In this document: positions 6,190 to 9,567 of the stretch, piece after piece | How the letters are laid out: every line of letters starts with the position of its first letter | Numbering within the stretch: position 1 is the stretch's first letter | Assembly (NCBI GenBank): GCA_001799475.1 | Contig: MGTN01000176.1 | Coordinates: 3,641-13,207 of the forward strand | Reading direction: 5' to 3' | Length of the DNA stretch: 9,567 nt | DNA from: Desulfovibrionales bacterium GWA2_65_9 | Lineage (GTDB): Bacteria > Desulfobacterota > Desulfovibrionia > Desulfovibrionales > Desulfovibrionaceae | Made by a program: the position numbers and the translations under genes | Notes under the pieces: model-generated | What the model saw: the letters and a program-made list of their open reading frames with translations, nothing else | The model's database searches: none | What the model was told of the DNA's origin: nothing

Positions 6190-6411
6190 GAGAATCAGAG
6201 CACCCGGCTGCGCTTTCAAGACCTTGCCCACCACCTGGCGGACCTCGGCGAGGCATCACCGACCCTTGGGATGCCTTGTGGCGCACTGGCTCGCCCCGGC
6301 CTTCAGGGTGGCGTGGATGCGCTCGATGAGGGTGGACCGGCCATGCTCGGCCAGATCCTGTTCGATGTCCTTGGCAGTGTAGCCAAAGCAGTGGCAGACG
6401 AGATCTTCCAT
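6160..6411 (-). CDS. Candidate selenoprotein: small BFD/CopZ-N-like [2Fe-2S] protein with in-frame UGA
   Basis: Read on the minus strand from ATG 6411, with AGGGGG 7 nt upstream as ribosome site. The protein opens MEDLVCHCFGYTAKDIEQDL and continues to HPKGR (residue 51), where a TGA occurs at 6258-6256. Beyond it the same frame reads CLAEVRQVVGKVL and stays open to TGA at 6162-6160 (83 residues in all). From memory, small [2Fe-2S] BFD-like/CopZ-N-type proteins have CxCFGYT, a DI helix, a G-x-C-x-C, then NPKGRCCL. The TGA thus falls where the first Cys of the CC pair is expected, and the next codon is the second Cys. Cys6, Cys8, Cys43 and Cys53 remain; residue 41, often Cys in the family, is Ser here. 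A hairpin resembling a bacterial SECIS lies just downstream (6226-6243). Alternative: a pseudogene with a TGC-to-TGA mutation. The role is unknown, perhaps redox, metal delivery or Fe-S chemistry. The last ~10 residues (DPCDPCC) overlap the 13-nt array. Confidence 0.6.
6226..6243 (-). promoter_or_regulatory. SECIS-like hairpin after the in-frame UGA
   Basis: On the minus strand, GTCCGCC (6243-6237) pairs with GGTGGGC (6232-6226) over 7 bp, including two G-U wobbles. The four-base apical loop is AGGU. Nineteen bases separate the UGA from the loop. The E. coli fdhF SECIS has AGGUCU in its loop at 17 bases, and bacterial SECIS elements generally need a G at the start of the loop within a similar distance. 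The position and loop fit that pattern. The GC-rich context raises the chance of a fortuitous stem. Confidence 0.45.
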
Positions 6412-6492
6412 GCTGCGCCCCCTATACCCCACTACAGTATCAATTTTCTTCGGCGCGGTACAGCGGCAAATTGCGGGCGTCCACCCCGCTCC

Positions 6493-6521
6493 TTGACGCC
6501 CAGGCCTGAGGCTCCTACACA
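6493..6521 (+). promoter_or_regulatory. Possible sigma-70 promoter for the yhcH-like/CHR gene pair
   Basis: TTGACG (6493-6498) and TACACA (6516-6521) are separated by 17 bp. The -35 is close to consensus; the -10 is weak. A small inverted repeat, GCCTGAGGC (6504-6512), lies between them and could be an operator. The site is 50-80 bp before the start at 6574, within the 160-bp spacer shared with the divergent Fe-S gene. No convincing promoter was found for the divergent gene. Confidence 0.35.
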
Positions 6522-6573
6522 TTTGCTGCACCGGCCACGCAATCACGCAGGCCGAGCCCCCGGAGGCCTGCTT

Positions 6574-7071
6574 ATGATCCTCGACGCCCTGGCCAACTGG
6601 CAGCTCTACTCCACCAGGCCCGCCTGGAAGCAGGCCTTTGCCTGGCTGCAGACCATCACCCCGGAGACGGCCCTGGGCGAGCACGCCATTGCTGGAGAGG
6701 GGTTGAGAGAGCGTGATATCTACGCCATCCTCTTCGACTTTGAGACCAAGAACCTGCTGGACACCACGCTGGAGGCACACCGCGTGTATGCGGACATCCA
6801 CGTGCCCCTGCCCGCGCCCATGGGAGGCCCGGAGGTCCAGGCCCGCTTCGCCCTGGAGGAGCTGGACGAGAAGGAGCCCTATGCTGCGGCCAAGGACGCC
6901 ACGTTCTTCCTCCACCCGGAGCGCTTCAACGCCCTGTTCACCCTGCACCCCGGCCAGTTCGCGCTGTACCTGCCCACAGATGCGCACTTGAGCCAGTGCA
7001 AGACCACCCCGGCCCCGCAGTCCTTGCGCAAGGTGGTGGTCAAGGTCCGCGCGGAGCTGCTGCTCCCGTGA
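6574..7071 (+). CDS. YhcH/YjgK/YiaL (DUF386) family protein
   Basis: 165 residues. Family landmarks run through the whole protein: LGEHAIAGEGL (34-44), the metal-site region LEAHRVYADIHVPL (66-79, with His69 and His76), LHPGQFALYLPTDAHLSQ (124-141, with Asp136 and His138), and the C-terminal RKVVVKV (152-158). The fold is a small cupin-like beta barrel. Members include E. coli NanQ/YhcH, TabA and EbgC, linked to sugar anomer or sialic acid metabolism or to biofilm effects; the substrate here cannot be told. ATG 6574 is chosen because GGAGG (6562-6566) lies 7 nt upstream. The frame is open further 5' to 5926, but that part has no homology and crosses the ech terminator and the minus-strand gene. 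The stop TGA overlaps the GTG of the next gene, so the two are co-translated. Nothing in the context points to sugar metabolism. Confidence 0.85.
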   Translation: MILDALANWQLYSTRPAWKQAFAWLQTITPETALGEHAIAGEGLRERDIYAILFDFETKNLLDTTLEAHRVYADIHVPLPAPMGGPEVQARFALEELDEKEPYAAAKDATFFLHPERFNALFTLHPGQFALYLPTDAHLSQCKTTPAPQSLRKVVVKVRAELLLP

Positions 7072-8282
7072 GCCTTGTTCCGGAAAACCCGGCCCCGGCC
7101 AATCCGGCACAGGGCAATCCGGCACAGGGCAATCCGGCACTGGCCGCCCAGCCCAGCCTGCCGGACATCTTCCGCTGCTTTCTGCGCGTCGGGGCCACGG
7201 CCTACGGCGGCCCGGCCATGCTGCCGCTCATGCGCGAGCACATCCTGAAACGCGGCTGGCTCACGGACGAGGGCTTCAAGGTCGGCATCGCGGTCTGCCA
7301 GGCCGTGCCCGGCGGCACGCTGATGCAGATGGCCGCCTACACCGGCCTGGTGCAGCGCGGACTGCCCGGCGCGCTGGCGGGCTTCCTGGGCTTCGCCGTG
7401 CCCGCCTGCCTGCTCATCACCGGCCTCTCGGCCCTGTACCATGCCATGCAGGGCGTGGCCCTCACGACATCGGCCATGGCGGGCCTGTCCAGCGTGGTCC
7501 TGGGCATCATCGCGCTTGCGGTGTATGATTTCTGGCTGAAGTACGCGCACGGCCCGCGCCGCGTGGTCATGACCGGGCTGGCCTGCGTGCTGTTCCTGTA
7601 CGGCGTCAGTCCGGCCTGGATCATCCTGGGCGCGGCGCTCATCGGGCCGGTGGTCTTCCGGGGCGAGACCGCCCCGCCCGTGGCCCTGCCCAAGGCCCCG
7701 GTGCACGTGCGCGGGGTGCTGCTGCTGGCGGGCGTCGCCCTGGCCTGGCTCGGGGCGACGTACGCCCTGGCCCCGCTGCTCTTCGACCTTTCGCTGTCCA
7801 TGGCCAAGGCCGACCTCCTGGCCTTTGGCGGCTATGGCGTGTTCCCGGCCCTGTACCACGAGACCGTGGACCTGCACCACTGGATGAGCGCGGCCACGTT
7901 CATGGACGGCATGGCCCTGGCCCAGGTGACGCCCGGCCCGTTCATGCTCGGAGCCTGCTTCGTGGGCTACCACATTGGGGGCCTGCTTGGCGCGCTCACT
8001 GCCGGGATCTGGATCTTCACGCCCTCGTTCTTCATCCTCATGCTCACCGTGCCCAGCGCGGGCAGGCTGCTGGGCTGGCAGCCCTTCCGGCGCGCGCTCT
8101 CGGGCGTGCTCTCGACGCTGGGCGGGCTGATCCTGGCCGTGGGCATCCAGCTTGGCCGCAGCACGGACTGGTCCGGGCTCAAGGCGGCGCTCTGCCTGGC
8201 GGCGACCATCGCCCTGTGGAAGAGGGTGGACCCCATCTGGGTAGTGCTCTGCGGGATGGGCCTGGGGTTGTGGCTGCTGTGA
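7068..8282 (+). CDS. Chromate transporter family (CHR) protein, two-domain form
   Basis: 404-residue integral membrane protein with two homologous CHR halves. The first half has GATAYGGPAML (Gly47-Gly48-Pro49), GWL.DEGF (62-69) and QAVPGG (77-82). The second repeats these as FGGYGVFPALYHE (Gly254-Gly255) and QVTPGPF (Pro289-Gly290-Pro291). Characterised ChrA members export chromate and related anions; for uncharacterised members the substrate is open. About ten to twelve helices are expected. The start is probably GTG 7068 (GTGA overlap with the YhcH-like stop), with GGAG about 12 nt upstream. An ATG at 6996 would lie deep in the previous gene. The first ~30 residues are a Pro/Asn/Ala-rich hydrophilic tail built from NPAQG repeats. 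No chrB regulator is adjacent. Confidence 0.9.
   Translation: MSLVPENPAPANPAQGNPAQGNPALAAQPSLPDIFRCFLRVGATAYGGPAMLPLMREHILKRGWLTDEGFKVGIAVCQAVPGGTLMQMAAYTGLVQRGLPGALAGFLGFAVPACLLITGLSALYHAMQGVALTTSAMAGLSSVVLGIIALAVYDFWLKYAHGPRRVVMTGLACVLFLYGVSPAWIILGAALIGPVVFRGETAPPVALPKAPVHVRGVLLLAGVALAWLGATYALAPLLFDLSLSMAKADLLAFGGYGVFPALYHETVDLHHWMSAATFMDGMALAQVTPGPFMLGACFVGYHIGGLLGALTAGIWIFTPSFFILMLTVPSAGRLLGWQPFRRALSGVLSTLGGLILAVGIQLGRSTDWSGLKAALCLAATIALWKRVDPIWVVLCGMGLGLWLL
7100..7144 (+). repeat. 15-bp tandem repeat encoding NPAQG units
   Basis: Three copies of CAATCCGGCACAGGG: two identical (7100-7114 and 7115-7129), and a third (7130-7144) that diverges at its end. The unit is a multiple of three, so copy changes alter only the length of the N-terminal tail of the CHR protein. 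The exact identity suggests recent expansion by slippage. Confidence 0.85.
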
Positions 8283-8348
8283 GGACGCGGGCTGTTTTGA
8301 TGTCTTGACGCCAGCTCGCTGATGCTGTTGGAATCTCTCACTGATACA

Positions 8349-8365
8349 GGCCGCTCTTTACGGCC
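8349..8365. other. Small hairpin in the spacer after the CHR gene
   Basis: GGCCG (8349-8353) pairs with CGGCC (8361-8365) around CTCTTTA. There is no T tract, so it is not a standard terminator. The 144-bp spacer 8283-8426 also holds TTGACG (8305-8310) with TGGAAT 18 bp later, a weak promoter candidate for the next gene. Confidence 0.25.
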
Positions 8366-8426
8366 ACGGCCCAGCCAGAGACAACCCGGCACAAACCCGC
8401 GCACCAGCGCGACACGCGAGGCCCCC

Positions 8427-9567
8427 ATGCCCTGCTGGAAATGTATAGTACACGGATGGCCAGACCCGCAGCCCGAGCGAAAAGGCCAAAAGTACTGCCT
8501 GTTCCACGCCCTGGCAGATCGCAAGGGCATGTCCGATGAGGACTTCAATGCCCAGGTCTTTGCGCGCATCGACGAATTCAAGGCAAAAGCCAAGACCTCC
8601 GACGCGGACGACATCTGCGACCTCTCCGGTACCATCTTCCCCGGCGACATTTCCTTCGAGGCGTATAGCGCAGGCATTTCCCTGCCGAGGATTTCCTTCG
8701 CTAAGGCCACGTTTCAGGGCAAGGCGGATTTCGATGTGGTCACGTTCAGCGGCCAGACAAATTTCAGAGAGACCATGTTCCGTGACGAGGCGTATTTCAG
8801 CGTGGCCGGGTTCAGTAAAACGGTGGATTTCAGCAAGGCCACATTTCTTGACGAGGTGGATTTCAGCGAAACTACATTCCGTGGCGAAGCGAATTTCAGT
8901 GTGGCCGAGTTCCGTAACGTGAGTTTATTTCGAATGGCCATTTTCATCAACGAAGCGAGTTTCAAAAAAACTAAGTTCAGCAACCAGACGAATTTTGAAC
9001 AGGCCACCTTCAGCGGCCAAGCTGGTTTCGAAGCAGTGCAGGCCGAAAAGAACGCCCTGCGGATGCATTCTCTAAGCAAAAAAAGCCTGGCCAACCTCTA
9101 CTTTTCCAGCATGGAGACGGAGTGCTTTTCCTTCAAGGGCTGCGACTGGCCGGACGGCGGGCTGTGGCCGGAGACGAAAGAAAAGCCGGACTACAAGGCC
9201 TGCGAGGAGCTGTACCGCAGCCTGAAGCAGAAGGCCGCCAGCGAGCACGACCAGCCCATGGTCTCCAAATGGCACTACCGGGAAAAGCTCATGGCCCTGG
9301 AGCAGATCAAGGCCAAGCGCGGCTGGAAAGCCCGCCTGGGCCTGACCGGGCTGTACTACTGGTGCAGCGGCTTTGGCGAAGACCCGGCCCAGGCCTTCCG
9401 CGTGCTGGCCGGGCTGCTGGGCTTCGCCCTGCTGGCGCTGTCCGGCCTCAAGCTCTGGGAGACAGGGCTTGGAAACCACCTACCGGACTGGGGCAAGATT
9501 CTAGAAATCCCGGCGGAGCTGCTAGGCCTCGTCCCCTTTGTCAAAACCGAGGCCAAGGCCTTGGCTA
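8427..9567 (+). CDS. Pentapeptide-repeat-like membrane protein, truncated by the window end
   Basis: Open from ATG 8427 to the end of the window (380 codons, no stop seen). GCGAGG lies 5 nt upstream of the start. Three regions are visible. (i) An N-terminal Cys/His cluster, Cys3-x2-Cys6-x2-His9 then Cys24-x2-His27, which may bind zinc. (ii) From about residue 94 to 200, nine to ten repeats in which Phe recurs at alternating 6- and 5-residue steps (an 11-residue period, for example FSGQTNFRETM and FRGEANFSVAE). This is typical of the Pentapeptide_3 type of right-handed beta-helix. (iii) A charged helical region followed by a membrane segment (AFRVLAGLLGFALLALSGL) at about residues 324-342, and a conserved-looking tail with LVPFVK. 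Such proteins often end in a small membrane or ion-channel-like domain; the rest is outside the window. The repeat section is visibly lower in GC than its surroundings. The function is unknown. Confidence 0.85.
   Translation, partial: MPCWKCIVHGWPDPQPERKGQKYCLFHALADRKGMSDEDFNAQVFARIDEFKAKAKTSDADDICDLSGTIFPGDISFEAYSAGISLPRISFAKATFQGKADFDVVTFSGQTNFRETMFRDEAYFSVAGFSKTVDFSKATFLDEVDFSETTFRGEANFSVAEFRNVSLFRMAIFINEASFKKTKFSNQTNFEQATFSGQAGFEAVQAEKNALRMHSLSKKSLANLYFSSMETECFSFKGCDWPDGGLWPETKEKPDYKACEELYRSLKQKAASEHDQPMVSKWHYREKLMALEQIKAKRGWKARLGLTGLYYWCSGFGEDPAQAFRVLAGLLGFALLALSGLKLWETGLGNHLPDWGKILEIPAELLGLVPFVKTEAKALA

Noticed and set aside
6996..7067. ATG at 6996 as the start of the CHR transporter
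   Set aside because: It lies 76 bp inside the YhcH-like gene with no family similarity before the NPAQG tail. The GTG at 7068 gives the typical GTGA coupling.
5926..7071. Long plus-strand frame (381 codons) starting before the ech terminator
   Set aside because: Only the last 165 codons match a family (YhcH-like). The first part crosses the terminator hairpin, the 13-nt array and the minus-strand Fe-S gene and looks non-coding. GGAGG before ATG 6574 fixes the start.
8714..9094. 126-residue minus-strand frame with a regular repeat
   Set aside because: Its periodicity is the mirror of the 33-bp repeat in the plus-strand pentapeptide-like gene; no start signal or independent support.

Overview
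The window is GC-rich, codon-biased bacterial DNA. Its core is a complete six-gene operon, echABCDEF (835-5913), for a membrane-bound, energy-converting [NiFe] hydrogenase of the Ech type. Gene order, subunit lengths and signature residues point to an anaerobe. The high GC content, a -24/-12 promoter and the flanking genes suggest a Desulfovibrio-like sulfate reducer. That is inference; no rRNA or other taxonomic marker is present.

Layout. (1) 1-465: the 3' end of an unrecognised membrane-anchored protein. (2) 464-637: an imperfect-palindromic element with inverted ends (MITE-like), whose first bases supply the upstream gene's stop codon. (3) 638-834: the ech control region, with a good sigma-54 (-24/-12) promoter at 787-802. 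It implies that echA starts at 835, not at the ATG at 811. (4) 835-5913: echA-F, overlapping or separated by at most 4 nt, closed by a rho-independent terminator at 5938-5980. EchA and EchB are the membrane arm (NuoL/ND5- and NuoH/ND1-like). EchC, EchD, EchE and EchF are the hydrophilic arm (NuoB-, NuoC-, NuoD- and NuoI-like), carrying the NiFe site and three [4Fe-4S] clusters. Together they couple ferredoxin/H+ redox chemistry to ion translocation. (5) 5981-6200: a GC-rich hairpin and a degenerate 13-nt tandem array. (6) 6160-6411, minus strand: a small BFD/CopZ-N-like [2Fe-2S] protein whose frame is broken by one UGA where I expect the first Cys of a Cys-Cys pair. A SECIS-like hairpin starts a few codons after it, so this is a candidate selenoprotein. 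(7) 6574-8282: a YhcH/YjgK/YiaL-family protein translationally coupled (GTGA overlap) to a two-domain chromate-transporter-family (CHR) protein with an N-terminal NPAQG repeat tail. (8) 8427 to the window end: a truncated pentapeptide-repeat-like protein with a Cys/His N-terminal motif, an 11-residue Phe repeat and a membrane segment.

The ech genes are a known system. The parts most worth a second look are the UGA-containing small Fe-S protein with its hairpin, the sigma-54 control of ech with the revised echA start, the palindromic element abutting the upstream gene, and the 13-nt array.
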